Notes under the pieces: model-generated
What the model was told of the DNA's origin: nothing
Databases searched by the model: none
The model's input: the letters and a program-made list of their open reading frames with translations, nothing else
Translations under genes and position numbers: made by a program
Shown here: positions 37,780 to 45,557 of the stretch, piece by piece
How positions within the stretch are numbered: position 1 is the stretch's first letter
Layout of the letters: each line of letters starts with the position of its first letter
Source of the DNA: Labrenzia sp. CE80
GTDB taxonomy: Bacteria; Pseudomonadota; Alphaproteobacteria; Rhizobiales; Stappiaceae
Reading direction: 5' to 3'
Length of the DNA stretch: 64,000 nt
NCBI RefSeq assembly: GCF_009650605.1
Contig: NZ_WAJT01000001.1
Coordinates: 372,001-436,000 of the forward strand

Positions 37780-37924
37780 TCTTGCTTTCCTCGCATTGGC
37801 CCTGAGCTTCAGGGGCTTGGCTCGTCTGTGTTCTTTCTTGGCTCGCATCGAGCAGGGATGGTGGTGGGTTTGCGCCTTTCCAAGGCACCGGTCAACTAAG
37901 AGTGAGGTTCGGGACGGGGAGGCA

Positions 37925-37948
37925 CAAAAAAAGGCCCCGAGGGACCTT
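37925..37948 (-). terminator. Attenuator terminator upstream of ilvIH
   Basis: On the minus strand AAGGTCCC-TCG-GGGGCCTT forms an 8-pair hairpin (37931-37948) followed directly by seven T. It lies between the leader peptide and ilvI, which is the classical attenuator layout. Confidence 0.82.
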
Positions 37949-37976
37949 AGATGCGCGCCAACCTGTTCCGAACGGA

Positions 37977-38027
37977 TTACTCCGTTCCGGCGGCGCGCCT
38001 TCCTACCACTAGAATGAGAGACGTCAT
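37977..38027 (-). CDS. ilvIH leader peptide
   Basis: A 16-residue open frame, MTSLILVVGRRAAGTE, with the regulatory run Leu-Ile-Leu-Val-Val, the three end products of the pathway. A GAGGA stretch lies upstream. It is followed by an extended hairpin region with GCGCGCC/GGCGCGC arms and then the terminator at 37925-37948. Ribosome stalling at low charged branched-chain tRNA would favour the antiterminator (inference from the classical model). Confidence 0.8.
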   Translation of the reverse strand: MTSLILVVGRRAAGTE

Positions 38028-38531
38028 CAGACCGTCTGTCCTCTATACTTTCGAAGATCCGCAACCGGTGCCGATCCCCAACCCATTTCGATACATCTCA
38101 GAACCCTTAAGCCACTCGCGACAGGATTTCGAGAGGGCTTGAAGCTTCCAACAACACAAACGGGACAAGCCCCGTTCGTGATGCGGTGCACCCTAGTCAG
38201 CCGCTGCAGCAGGGTCAAGGGCAAAATTTCATTTGTTTCGTTGAATGCGCTGTTGCTTTCTGAATCTTGCTTTCCGCCAAATCTGCGGGCTTCGCTTGCT
38301 CTCTCCCTCGATGTCGGTCTGAGGATCGATGGAACCGCTGAAATTGGGCTCGGCGTAAGTCACGCCCTTTGTCTTGTTAAAGGCGTCGGAAAGGCGCTCA
38401 AGGCTCAAATCGGCCTTCGCCGGCTTGAGACAAATATTTCACATTTCTGCTTGCGTAGAATATCGCGCATCGATATACACCGCCCATCGACGCGCTGCGG
38501 CGCGAACGATCGATCCGTCGACGGCGGATGT
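38028..38531. other. Intergenic region between ilv leader and tRNA-Lys
   Basis: About 500 bases that must hold the ilvIH promoter (minus strand) and the tRNA promoter (plus strand). No gene is supported; open frames here have no ribosome site or family character. Confidence 0.6.
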
Positions 38532-38607
38532 GGGTGTATAGCTCAGTTGGTAGAGCAGCTGACTCTTAATCAGCCGGTCCTGGGTTCGAATCCCCGTGCA
38601 CCCACCA
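38532..38607 (+). tRNA. tRNA-Lys (anticodon CUU)
   Basis: 76 bases with a 7-pair acceptor stem (GGGTGTA with TGCACCC, one G-T pair), D arm GCTCAGTTGGTAGAGC, anticodon arm GCTGA-CTCTTAA-TCAGC with anticodon CTT at 38565-38567, the GGTTCGAATCC T arm and an encoded CCA end. Confidence 0.96.
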
Positions 38608-39093
38608 TTTCTTTCCATTTGATATAATAGAAGAAGTCGCGGATTTAGGCGTTTTTTACGTGAGCTGAACAAGAGCGGTCGTGAGCCGTCTCGCGGGGTT
38701 CTCTGTTTCCGTTCAGTCTCGTGTGCTGGCGCTTCTGACATCGTCCAGTGCTGTTATGGCGTCTAGGATCACGCTATCAATTCCGCCTGTGATGGTAGTC
38801 ACCCTGCCCGGCATTCAGCCCATTGATCTTCACCCGCATTGGTCGCAATCGTTTTGACCATAGCCAGCAAGGACTGGGCTTCTTCCATATGCCGGTCCCT
38901 GATGCTTGCCGGTTTTTGAAATGCAGTCACTCCGCCAACAACTTTCGATACCCCAGACGGACTTGAATGCATTCGATGGTTGGTATTCTTGCGCAGGCGC
39001 TTCTGTCGACCCGACGAAAATTTGGAGCGGAAAGTGGGCAAATGAAAATTACGAAAAATGAAGGTAATTTTCGAATAAGGAAAGGTACTTGGT
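38608..39093. other. Intergenic region
   Basis: No supported gene in 486 bases. The one visible signal is the inverted repeat at 39044-39072 near the next gene. Confidence 0.6.
39044..39072. promoter_or_regulatory. Inverted repeat upstream of the GNAT-like gene
   Basis: GAAAATTAC (39044-39052) and GTAATTTTC (39064-39072) are perfect 9-base arms with an 11-base spacer, ending 21 bases before the ATG at 39094. Its TTACGAAA core resembles TTGCGAAA in the palindrome near the XRE gene at 40935, so one regulator may bind both (inference). Confidence 0.5.
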
Positions 39094-39858
39094 ATGAATG
39101 ATCTTGATTTTGGATTGGATCGTGGTCAATTGCGTCGCGCCTGGGGTGTTTTGGACCGCTATTTCCAGGACCATAAACTGACCTTACGCAGAGGCAGTGA
39201 CTTTGAGGAGATCGAGCATCACGCCGAGGCTGCCGGGCTGCCGTTGCTTGAAGGGCATTGGACGCCCACCTTGAACACTTATACGCCTTCGCAGGCCTTT
39301 TGGTTGGGGTTATTTGATGACAAGGGGGCGCTGGTCGGTCGTGTTTGTGCGCGGTTCGACCGGATGGAATACCCTATGACCCTGGCGGATTTCTGGCGCA
39401 AGTATTTCAGCCGGTGCTATCCGAATGTCGCGGGTGGGCAAGTGCGGCTCGCGCTGGAGCAACCGCGAGTCGGTCGGCGGGTGTCGGGGCGCGTGGTCTA
39501 TATCGGCGGCACTGTCGTCTCGGACAGTTGGCGGGGAGCAAAGCTCGGGGCCCGCCTGAACCAGATGGCGCAGATTGAGGCCATGGATGAATGGCGCGCG
39601 ACCTATTTCTACGGCTGGGTTCAAGGCTTCAATTTCAAGGACGGGTTCTGGCGCGACTGCGGCTTTACGCGCGCGCATTTCGATGCGTTGCGCTGGAGTG
39701 GACCCTTGCCGAAAACCCTGGACCGCAATCTGATCCATGTCGCGAATACGGCGGATGATCTGTGCGATCTGATAGACAGAATTGTTGCCGAAGATCGCGA
39801 AGTATCATCAGACAAAACAGACGTTGAAGTCCTGCACGTGTCCGAAATGGCAGGATAA
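39094..39858 (+). CDS. Uncharacterised GNAT-like protein
   Basis: 254 residues. The middle part (about 70-200) looks like an acetyltransferase fold: GLFDDKGALVGRVCARF strand pair, VVYIGGTVVSDSWRGAKLGARLNQMAQ in the place of the acetyl-CoA loop and helix, and FYGWVQGFNFKDGFWRDCGF near the end. I do not recognise a named family. An unusual inverted repeat precedes it, and its 3' end is overlapped for 194 bases by the convergent PAS-like gene. Confidence 0.6.
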   Translation: MNDLDFGLDRGQLRRAWGVLDRYFQDHKLTLRRGSDFEEIEHHAEAAGLPLLEGHWTPTLNTYTPSQAFWLGLFDDKGALVGRVCARFDRMEYPMTLADFWRKYFSRCYPNVAGGQVRLALEQPRVGRRVSGRVVYIGGTVVSDSWRGAKLGARLNQMAQIEAMDEWRATYFYGWVQGFNFKDGFWRDCGFTRAHFDALRWSGPLPKTLDRNLIHVANTADDLCDLIDRIVAEDREVSSDKTDVEVLHVSEMAG

Positions 39859-40255
39859 GACGCTCGAGCGTCAGGTCCGGACGACCTTCGCCGAGAAGGC
39901 CTCCGGTCCTCTGGATGTCGTAGTGGGGTTCGCCGGCAATTGCAGCGCCGTAGCCGTTTGCGACTCTCTGCCGGTAGCCTTCCGGCAGCAGTTTGGAAGG
40001 GGCTGAGGAGCGACTGCATTCGGGGAAAAAGCGTTGAAATGTGCTGTCTTTCCCGATGAATGTAATCTCCGGCACGTCGCGAGCGCCCGTATGCGCTCGG
40101 GTTATGATCAGCTTGCGGGAGAGACGGGTCATGGTGCGGTCATGCTCCATGAAACCCTTGTTGGTCTGCCAGAAGGAAAAGAGGTAGCGTGCCTCGTCTC
40201 CTGCTCTGCCTGCTTCCACATCTGCAATCGTCAGAGGTTCAACAAAGAAGTCCAT
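39665..40255 (-). CDS. PAS-like protein with run-on C terminus
   Basis: 196 residues from ATG 40255 (GGAG upstream). Residues about 1-155 look genuine and PAS-like, ending in the segment LTLERLILPFRTRAGLQRLFCL. After about residue 160 the frame reads antisense through the end of the GNAT-like gene and becomes low-complexity Arg/His/Ser sequence. A lost or shifted stop codon near 39800 is likely. It overlaps the upstream small gene by 17 bases. The ligand or partner is unknown. Confidence 0.6.
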   Translation of the reverse strand: MDFFVEPLTIADVEAGRAGDEARYLFSFWQTNKGFMEHDRTMTRLSRKLIITRAHTGARDVPEITFIGKDSTFQRFFPECSRSSAPSKLLPEGYRQRVANGYGAAIAGEPHYDIQRTGGLLGEGRPDLTLERLILPFRTRAGLQRLFCLMILRDLRQQFCLSDRTDHPPYSRHGSDCGPGFSARVHSSATHRNARA

Positions 40256-40514
40256 TGCGGTCTCCCTCGAATTGGAAAGACGCGGGACGGTAGCCTTTTT
40301 CAAGGGCCTCGCCGAAGATGTCCTTTTGGGCGCATTCAGCCAGGTCCACCAACTGGTCTTCCGTCAACCTGGAAATACGATCATGGTCGAACAGATCCAT
40401 GCAGTAGTAGTCGAGAAGCGGGAGGCAATCGAAATCAGCGGCCATTTTGAACAGGTCAAGAAAGCGCAGCTGTTTTTTTGTAAAATGATATTTGTTACTC
40501 ATGCTGGCCTTCAT
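40239..40514 (-). CDS. Small hypothetical protein
   Basis: 91 residues, acidic, with an aromatic and Cys-bearing middle (CLPLLDYYCMDLFDHDRISRL). It begins directly after the XRE stop; the start could also be the fifth codon (ATG 40502, with AAGG just upstream). I do not recognise a family. Tight packing between the XRE and PAS-like genes implies one operon. Confidence 0.6.
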   Translation of the reverse strand: MKASMSNKYHFTKKQLRFLDLFKMAADFDCLPLLDYYCMDLFDHDRISRLTEDQLVDLAECAQKDIFGEALEKGYRPASFQFEGDRNGLLC

Positions 40515-40895
40515 TCAGTCCTGAGCACCACCCAGCCGGTTCATGATGTGGAAGACGGCATCCAATGCTTCTTCCTGGCTCATTTTCTGGTCGGGTGGAA
40601 GGTCTGCCTCCATGTCCCGAACCTGCTTGTAAGCCCTGTCGAAAAGCTCACGGGAGAAGCCCTTCGTGCCGGAAGGTGAAGGGGTGCGTGTCGGCGTCGG
40701 AACATCAAAGGTTTCCGACAGAATAATCATCTGATCCGCCCGCAGATTCTGCGTGCCAGCGGCCAGACGCGAGATGCCCGGCGGCTGCATCGACAGGATC
40801 TCGGCAACCTCGCTCTTTTTCCGGCCGCAGGTGCGTAACACCTCCGTGAGCCACCTGTGGACCCGTTCCTGTGCCTCATCCTGAGCATTGACCAT
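40515..40895 (-). CDS. XRE-like helix-turn-helix regulator
   Basis: 126 residues: helix-turn-helix at about 25-60 (CGRKKSEVAEILSMQPPGISRLAAGTQNL) and an acidic C-terminal part (about 78-125). It is the first gene of a three-gene unit and has a palindrome with perfect 7-base arms 40 bases upstream, so autoregulation is probable. Confidence 0.75.
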   Translation of the reverse strand: MVNAQDEAQERVHRWLTEVLRTCGRKKSEVAEILSMQPPGISRLAAGTQNLRADQMIILSETFDVPTPTRTPSPSGTKGFSRELFDRAYKQVRDMEADLPPDQKMSQEEALDAVFHIMNRLGGAQD

Positions 40896-40934
40896 GACCG
40901 CCTCGCGATAACAACAATTCCGATAATGGCAAGA

Positions 40935-40953
40935 AATTGCGAAATACGCAATT
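40935..40953. promoter_or_regulatory. Palindrome upstream of the XRE operon
   Basis: AATTGCG-AAATA-CGCAATT, 19 bases with perfect 7-base arms, 40 bases before the XRE start. A likely operator of the XRE protein. Confidence 0.6.
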
Positions 40954-41004
40954 CTAAAACCCGATCTCGGTTTCGCTGTCTAACTCGAACCAGTTGCCCC
41001 TTCT

Positions 41005-41466
41005 TTATACTGAGCGGTCGCCAGGGAATCGGACAGGTTGCAAGAGTTCGATAATCTCGCCGGCGAGACCCTCAAAAATTGCGTTTTTCACTCGAATTAC
41101 GGGGTCGCCAATTGCCAATTCTTCCGGTCCGTGCAGGTGCTTTGCACCCGCTGCGACAATTCTGTCCGACGCGCGCTCTAGATCCGCCACGCTTAGGCAA
41201 ATGTGTGCAAGAGCACCGGTCGATACTTGCTGTCCTTCCTGCGCACCTTCGCCCTGCATAGGGATCTTTGCATGCAAATCGAAGAACTCGATCCAGCTTT
41301 TGCCGTCGGGTGCCTGCATCATGACCGCATGATCGATCTCATAGTCCGGCAAAGTCCAACTGTGCACTTGTCGGAAACCGAGTTCTTTGAAGAACTGGAC
41401 GGAACGGTGCAGATCTGGGGAGCGCACCGCATAGTGATGAAATCCGGTAAAAACTTGCTCTGGCAT
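41005..41466 (-). CDS. VOC (glyoxalase-fold) protein
   Basis: 153 residues of the vicinal-oxygen-chelate fold: FHHYAVRSPDLHRSVQFFKELGF at the start and a second half-barrel with LAHICLSVADLERASDRI and IIELLQP. Metal ligands are the first His, a Glu of IEFFD, a His in HICL and the terminal Glu. Start 41466 has TTGGAG upstream. Substrate unknown. It is divergent from an HxlR regulator. Confidence 0.88.
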   Translation of the reverse strand: MPEQVFTGFHHYAVRSPDLHRSVQFFKELGFRQVHSWTLPDYEIDHAVMMQAPDGKSWIEFFDLHAKIPMQGEGAQEGQQVSTGALAHICLSVADLERASDRIVAAGAKHLHGPEELAIGDPVIRVKNAIFEGLAGEIIELLQPVRFPGDRSV

Positions 41467-41513
41467 TTGGTAATCTCCAAGTAGGGGAGACACTTATCGG
41501 AGCTTGAACCACC

Positions 41514-41885
41514 ATGAACCAGACTGACAATTTTGACATAGCAACGCGGTCATGGTCGACGATCCAAGAGCGAAACCGGGAGAACCTTCATGAGTGGTGC
41601 GATCTCGCTGCTGGTCTTCAGACTGTGAGCGGACAGTGGAAAGCATCAATCCTGATTGCTCTTTCGGAAAGGGATAGCAGCCTGCCGAAAATTCAACGCC
41701 GTCTTGAATTGGCGAGCCGTCGGGTACTTGTGCGAGCAATGCGCGAGCTTGAAACGGATGGGCTGGTGTCGCGGTCACCTCTTGAAATGACCGCTTATTC
41801 CTTGACGCGCGACGGCGCCGCTCTTGTGCCAATTTTGCGGGAACTTGCTGGCTGGAATGCTACTCGGAATGGAGCCACTGATTGA
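41514..41885 (+). CDS. HxlR family transcriptional regulator
   Basis: 123 residues with the HxlR winged helix (GQWKASILIALSERDSSLPKIQRRLELASRRVLVRAMRELETDGLVSR). It lies 47 bases from the divergent VOC gene, which is the probable target. Confidence 0.85.
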   Translation: MNQTDNFDIATRSWSTIQERNRENLHEWCDLAAGLQTVSGQWKASILIALSERDSSLPKIQRRLELASRRVLVRAMRELETDGLVSRSPLEMTAYSLTRDGAALVPILRELAGWNATRNGATD

Positions 41886-42404
41886 ATTGCGGGCGCGTCG
41901 ACGCCTGCAAAGGGTCAGGGCAGACACTTGTTCTTATTCGTTCCACTATCGGGAGGGCTATCTGAGTACACCCAAGGCAAAGCGGTTGATTTCAGAAGTG
42001 CTTCCTAAGCCTCAAGGCCTTTGAAAAGATCGTCAATAGGGTTCGGCCCCTCTCCCAGAAGTTCATTCCACTTCTCACTTTCCCCTGCTTCTTTATCATG
42101 TCGCCTGAGGATGCGTTGATGCGCTCAACGTTCGCAGCTTGCGAATTCGCGCTGGTTGCGGAGTGAGAATGCAACCTAAAGAAAAAATTGATTGCATAAA
42201 AACTATCTTCCCTTTTAAATTGCATTAAAGGTTGTGGTGCTGGTGACCGGTGGGCGCGGCTGTTCTGTCCTGATCGATTAAATGCGACGTGGGCTGCAAA
42301 GGATGGATCGACGGCGAAGTCCAAGAATTAATTCACACGCATAATTTCCTAGCGTCTTTGGCTGGAAAGAAATGCAACCTTAAGATGAATTTGGAGGTGG
42401 GTTC
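41886..42404. other. Intergenic region before the R-body locus
   Basis: No gene supported in about 520 bases. The second half is AT-rich, with ATTGCAT occurring twice near 42190-42235, and contains the first copy of the TTCACA-N14-CGTC motif (42332-42356). Confidence 0.6.
42332..42356 (+). promoter_or_regulatory. ECF-type promoter motif, copy 1 (sigma gene)
   Basis: TTCACAC, 14 bases, then CGTC, 48 bases before the sigma gene start. The same two blocks with identical spacing occur at 42998 and 45558. A CGTC -10 block is typical of ECF sigma promoters, so autoregulation is likely. Confidence 0.68.
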
Positions 42405-43016
42405 GTGTCAGGTTCCGAGGATGTTGATGACGGGGGAGGCTTGCCCTCTGCGGGGATCTGGATGAGCTGGATCGAGGATGGTCTGGTTTTGCGCAGGAGA
42501 GCCCTGCGATTGACACGCGGCAATCGCGAGGAAGCAGAAGACCTATTGTCTTCGACCCTGGTCAAGGCGGTCAGTCACGTAGAGCGTCACGAGACGGAAG
42601 TGCGTGAGCCGCGGGCGTTTTTGCTGTTCGCCATGAAGAACGAGTACATCAGCCGTCTGCGCCGTCAGAATTCAGAGCGGCAGGTGCGTGATTTTCAGGC
42701 GGATGTTTATCAGGATCACACGCATGGGCTGGCGGACCGGCAGCCGGACCAGGAAAACCAGCTGCGCCATCAAGACGCTCTTCGCAAAGTGCTTAAGGCG
42801 GTCGACGGCCTGACGCCGGACTTTCAGGATATCTTCAGGATGCGGTTTTGCGAAGAGTGCAGTTACCGTGAAATCGCCCGCCACCTGTCTATTTCAGAAC
42901 CGCTTGCGCGCAAGAGGGTTCAACACCTGCGCGGACATTTGCGCAATGTTCTGGGTGAGGAAATCGATCCTGGAGACAGGAATTCTTCAAAAGATGTTTC
43001 ACAGGTTTCCAGCTGA
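42405..43016 (+). CDS. ECF-like RNA polymerase sigma factor of the R-body locus
   Basis: 203 residues starting at GTG with GGAGG 7 bases upstream. Sigma region 2 covers about 25-90 (LRLTRGNREEAEDLLSSTLVKA and the basic ISRLRRQNSER), and region 4 about 120-185 (LTPDFQDIFRMRFCEECSYREIARHLSISEPLARKRVQHLR). No anti-sigma gene is adjacent. It heads the reb gene run, and a promoter-like motif shared with the reb genes precedes it. Confidence 0.85.
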   Translation: MSGSEDVDDGGGLPSAGIWMSWIEDGLVLRRRALRLTRGNREEAEDLLSSTLVKAVSHVERHETEVREPRAFLLFAMKNEYISRLRRQNSERQVRDFQADVYQDHTHGLADRQPDQENQLRHQDALRKVLKAVDGLTPDFQDIFRMRFCEECSYREIARHLSISEPLARKRVQHLRGHLRNVLGEEIDPGDRNSSKDVSQVSS

Positions 43017-43022
43017 GGCGTC
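42998..43022 (+). promoter_or_regulatory. ECF-type promoter motif, copy 2 (first rebB)
   Basis: TTCACAG, 14 bases, CGTC, overlapping the end of the sigma gene and about 104 bases before the first rebB ATG. Confidence 0.62.
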
Positions 43023-43125
43023 TCAACAAGCAGGGAATTGCAAGGTGCGGTCTGATCGACCAATGAACGGTTGATTGGCTCGCGACCCGGGGAAGCTGCG
43101 AACCCGAGCCTGATGGGAAACAAAC

Positions 43126-43362
43126 ATGGTCGACAGTGTGAATGCCCAAGTAACCGACGCGGTAACGCAAACCAATGTGAAGGTGGTGGCCGAGGCTCCG
43201 GCACAAGCCATTGCGAGCCTCTACCAGGTGTCGAGCCATGCCGCGGGCCTGTCGGTCCAGAATGCGGTTCACAGCCAGCAGGCCATGAACCAGATCACGA
43301 CGGCTGTGGTGTCCAAGGCATGTCAACTGATCATGGATATTGGCGAGCCTTCGACGAAGTAA
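43126..43362 (+). CDS. RebB family R-body protein (copy 1)
   Basis: 78 residues with the RebB signature: VNAQVTDAVTQTNVKVV at the N terminus, a PAxAxxxLYQ segment, then QNAVHSQQAMNQI. RebA/RebB-type proteins polymerise into R-bodies, coiled protein ribbons that extend on a pH drop and can break membranes. This copy lacks the usual YSID-like end. First structural gene after the sigma factor. Confidence 0.9.
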   Translation: MVDSVNAQVTDAVTQTNVKVVAEAPAQAIASLYQVSSHAAGLSVQNAVHSQQAMNQITTAVVSKACQLIMDIGEPSTK

Positions 43363-43395
43363 AGATTGGCATCGGTGACTTTAGGGAGTTTGGTT

Positions 43396-43986
43396 ATGTG
43401 GCTGGATGGCTGGTTCGGAAAACACGGTCCCGACGACGCAAATGCGCCGCAAGAGGATAACCTGACATTGACCCGTGACAAGGATGGTACACTGCGGCCG
43501 GACAAGTCGGGGTCTGGAAAAGGCAGCAAGGCGGAGGACATGATGTTGGGCAGTAAGCCGAAGTCAAAACCCGCCGGCGCGGGCGGCGTCCCCAAGCCAT
43601 CTTCGCCGAAATCACCCACGCCGGATGTCTCGGCCTTGAACAGCCAGGTTGTCCAGGCAGTTCAGTTTGCCAACACGGAAAACAGCAACTACGCGAGCGA
43701 GCTCGTGGCCACGCCGCCGGACATCATGGTCAGCACAACCACTGGGCTCGCGGTGCAGGACGCAAAAAACTACATGAATGCAATCATGCAGATTGCAGTT
43801 GCTGCCCAAGCGGTCGCGATCAAGAAGGCGGCCGAGGGACCTGAGCCGGTCGCGGCCTTGAAGGAAATTCCGTTGCTTGCGGAAATCCAGAACATGGTGA
43901 CGCAGGCTGTTGGGGTCTATGGCTCCGTCAGCACAGAAGCTGGAACTTCAGCGAAGACCGTCATCGGGGATTTGAAATCGGGTTAG
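43396..43986 (+). CDS. RebB-like protein with Pro/Lys/Gly-rich N-terminal extension
   Basis: 196 residues from ATG 43396 (GGGAG 7 bases upstream). Residues 1-80 are hydrophilic and rich in Lys, Pro, Gly and Ser. Residues about 83-150 resemble RebB-type proteins: NSQVVQAVQFANTE start, a GLAVQDAKNYMNAI helix in place of the QNAVxxQQ segment, then Ala-rich helices. It may be a modified R-body subunit or assembly partner. Assignment is by pattern and context. Confidence 0.6.
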   Translation: MWLDGWFGKHGPDDANAPQEDNLTLTRDKDGTLRPDKSGSGKGSKAEDMMLGSKPKSKPAGAGGVPKPSSPKSPTPDVSALNSQVVQAVQFANTENSNYASELVATPPDIMVSTTTGLAVQDAKNYMNAIMQIAVAAQAVAIKKAAEGPEPVAALKEIPLLAEIQNMVTQAVGVYGSVSTEAGTSAKTVIGDLKSG

Positions 43987-44028
43987 ACCGCAGCGCGCGC
44001 GGCGGTTGGAAGCTGGAAAGGTTATGTC

Positions 44029-44376
44029 ATGGGCGATCTGCGGAATGTTGAAAACAACGATCTGACAGGAGTGCCTTTCTGGGCCTCAGGTAAGGGCGAC
44101 CGGGAGGGCGGTGGTCCTTCATCAGGCGGCGACGACGCGGGCGGTGGTGGTTCACGTGATGGGGCCGGCGGCGGATCTGGTGGTGGCAATGATCCCAAAA
44201 GTCTGCTCAAGGCCTTCAATGCGCTGAGGGATGACGAGCAGGAAGAGATCCTGTTGGCCCTGTCACAAGTTCTTGGACGTCGGAAAGCAGAAAGTGAAGC
44301 CTCTCCGGAAGATAAGAAAGATGCTGGTGAGCCGAGTGCCCGAGGCAAGCCGGGTTCCGACAATAAGGGGACCTGA
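44029..44376 (+). CDS. Gly-rich hypothetical protein of the R-body operon
   Basis: 115 residues. A Gly/Ser/Asp-rich linker (about 22-55) separates a short N part (ENNDLTGVPFWASG) from an acidic helix (LLKAFNALRDDEQEEILLALSQVLG) and a charged tail. GGAAAGG precedes the ATG. No family recognised. It lies inside the reb gene run on the same strand. Confidence 0.65.
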   Translation: MGDLRNVENNDLTGVPFWASGKGDREGGGPSSGGDDAGGGGSRDGAGGGSGGGNDPKSLLKAFNALRDDEQEEILLALSQVLGRRKAESEASPEDKKDAGEPSARGKPGSDNKGT

Positions 44377-44466
44377 CGCATGTGCGCGAGATGTGGCCGG
44401 GGCAGGGGATGTCGCGGCGAACGGTCGAGCCGTTGCAGGGATGAGGTTTTGAAGGAGGCCGTCGAA

Positions 44467-44916
44467 ATGGAAAATGAACTCGATCTGATCTGCAAGGACC
44501 TCGATACAGTGCTGCAGACCTCTTTGGTCAGCTGGAGCGAGTCGCTGAATAAAGCGCGTGAGACGGGCGGCGACCCGCAGGCCCTCTATTGTCTGTACCC
44601 GAAACTCGTTTCTCATGTCTCCTGGGCGCGGGGGACACTTCAGGGGGCAGAAGCGTCGCTTGCCCAGATTGATCAGCGCCGCAACATGGATCCATCGCAG
44701 GTCAAGTCGGCAGCGATGCATGCGCCGGCCTCAGGTTGCTGTCCATGCTGTGGCGGTGCGGGCGCAGCTGTCGCCTGCGGGTGTGCAACTGACGGTCATT
44801 TGGACAGGGGCCAAAAGGAAATTCACACGGAAACTCACATCGTCAGGGAAACGACAATCGAGGAGACAAGCGATGGTCGAAGCGAAGAAACCGGGCGGTC
44901 CCGGCGCAGGTCCTAG
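44467..44916 (+). CDS. Cys-cluster hypothetical protein of the R-body operon
   Basis: 149 residues from ATG 44467, set by AAGGAGG 8 bases upstream; an ATG at 44380 has no such site. The N-terminal 75 residues are helical; then comes the Cys cluster GCCPCCGGAGAAVACGC (about 94-110), which could bind metal or form disulfides, and a charged tail that overlaps the next gene by 44 bases. No family recognised. Confidence 0.65.
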   Translation: MENELDLICKDLDTVLQTSLVSWSESLNKARETGGDPQALYCLYPKLVSHVSWARGTLQGAEASLAQIDQRRNMDPSQVKSAAMHAPASGCCPCCGGAGAAVACGCATDGHLDRGQKEIHTETHIVRETTIEETSDGRSEETGRSRRRS

Positions 44917-45451
44917 AAAGACATCAGCCAAGCCGGCTGAGGTTCTTGAAGCGCTTCTGGAGGGTTACCTCAAGACAGCCAGCCTTCAGACCGACTACCA
45001 AGGCCTCTACCAGTCTCTTCCTGGTGTTCTGGATCTGGCCGGTGATATCCTGAAGAAAAAGGAAGAAAGCGAACAGGCTTTTGATCAAGGGATTCTGGTG
45101 GTGGAGAAGGTGCTGACAGATGCGAGCGAGAAAGCCGATCAGCTTTCCAGGGCCATGTCAGACCAGCATGACGCGTTGAAAGCCATTTTGGCAGACAGGT
45201 CCCTTTTGAGCGACATTCTGAAGTCGGGAAAGGAAGCAACGGCGGCGTCATCGCGGAAAGCGGCCCGCGGAGCAGACCCCAGAGCCGGTGTCCTTGGATT
45301 GGCCGATGCCCAACTTGCCGGCCAGCTCAATTCGGTCATGAGCAACATACAGTCGATGATCTCGCGTGAGGTGCAAAGGCAGTCTGAAGTCTTGCGCAGT
45401 CAGATGGCCTCAGGCGCCCAGCCCACGGAAAAACCTGGCGGTCGCGGTTGA
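44873..45451 (+). CDS. Helical hypothetical protein of the R-body operon
   Basis: 192 residues from ATG 44873 (GGAGA upstream), starting inside the previous gene. Predicted largely alpha-helical and possibly coiled coil (residues 45-120 and 140-180), with a Gly/Pro/Lys-rich N terminus and a flexible C terminus. No family recognised. It is followed by a terminator, so it closes the first reb transcript. Confidence 0.65.
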   Translation: MVEAKKPGGPGAGPRKTSAKPAEVLEALLEGYLKTASLQTDYQGLYQSLPGVLDLAGDILKKKEESEQAFDQGILVVEKVLTDASEKADQLSRAMSDQHDALKAILADRSLLSDILKSGKEATAASSRKAARGADPRAGVLGLADAQLAGQLNSVMSNIQSMISREVQRQSEVLRSQMASGAQPTEKPGGRG

Positions 45452-45492
45452 GGCGACAGGCGTCAAAGCCCTACCCATGCTTCCTTCCCAGA

Positions 45493-45526
45493 AGCCGGTC
45501 ATTGAAAAATGGCCGGCTATCTTTTT
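45493..45526 (+). terminator. Terminator after the first reb transcript
   Basis: An 11-pair stem with one G-T pair (45493-45503 with 45508-45518), a short A-rich loop and CTTTTTG after it, 42 bases beyond the stop at 45451. Confidence 0.78.
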
Positions 45527-45557
45527 GATAACATTTCGATAATTCTCGGCTGTAGCT

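Noticed and set aside
35980..37899. 639-residue plus-strand open frame
   Set aside because: Shadow of ilvI and ilvH on the opposite strand.
38028..38110. Alternative short minus-strand frame upstream of the ilv leader (begins MYRNGLG)
   Set aside because: It lacks a run of branched-chain codons and is further from the terminator; the 37977-38027 frame fits attenuation much better.
38139..38627. 162-residue plus-strand open frame across the tRNA
   Set aside because: It runs through tRNA-Lys and has no coding character.
44380..44466. Longer N terminus for the Cys-cluster protein
   Set aside because: The ATG at 44380 has no ribosome site, while AAGGAGG directly precedes ATG 44467.
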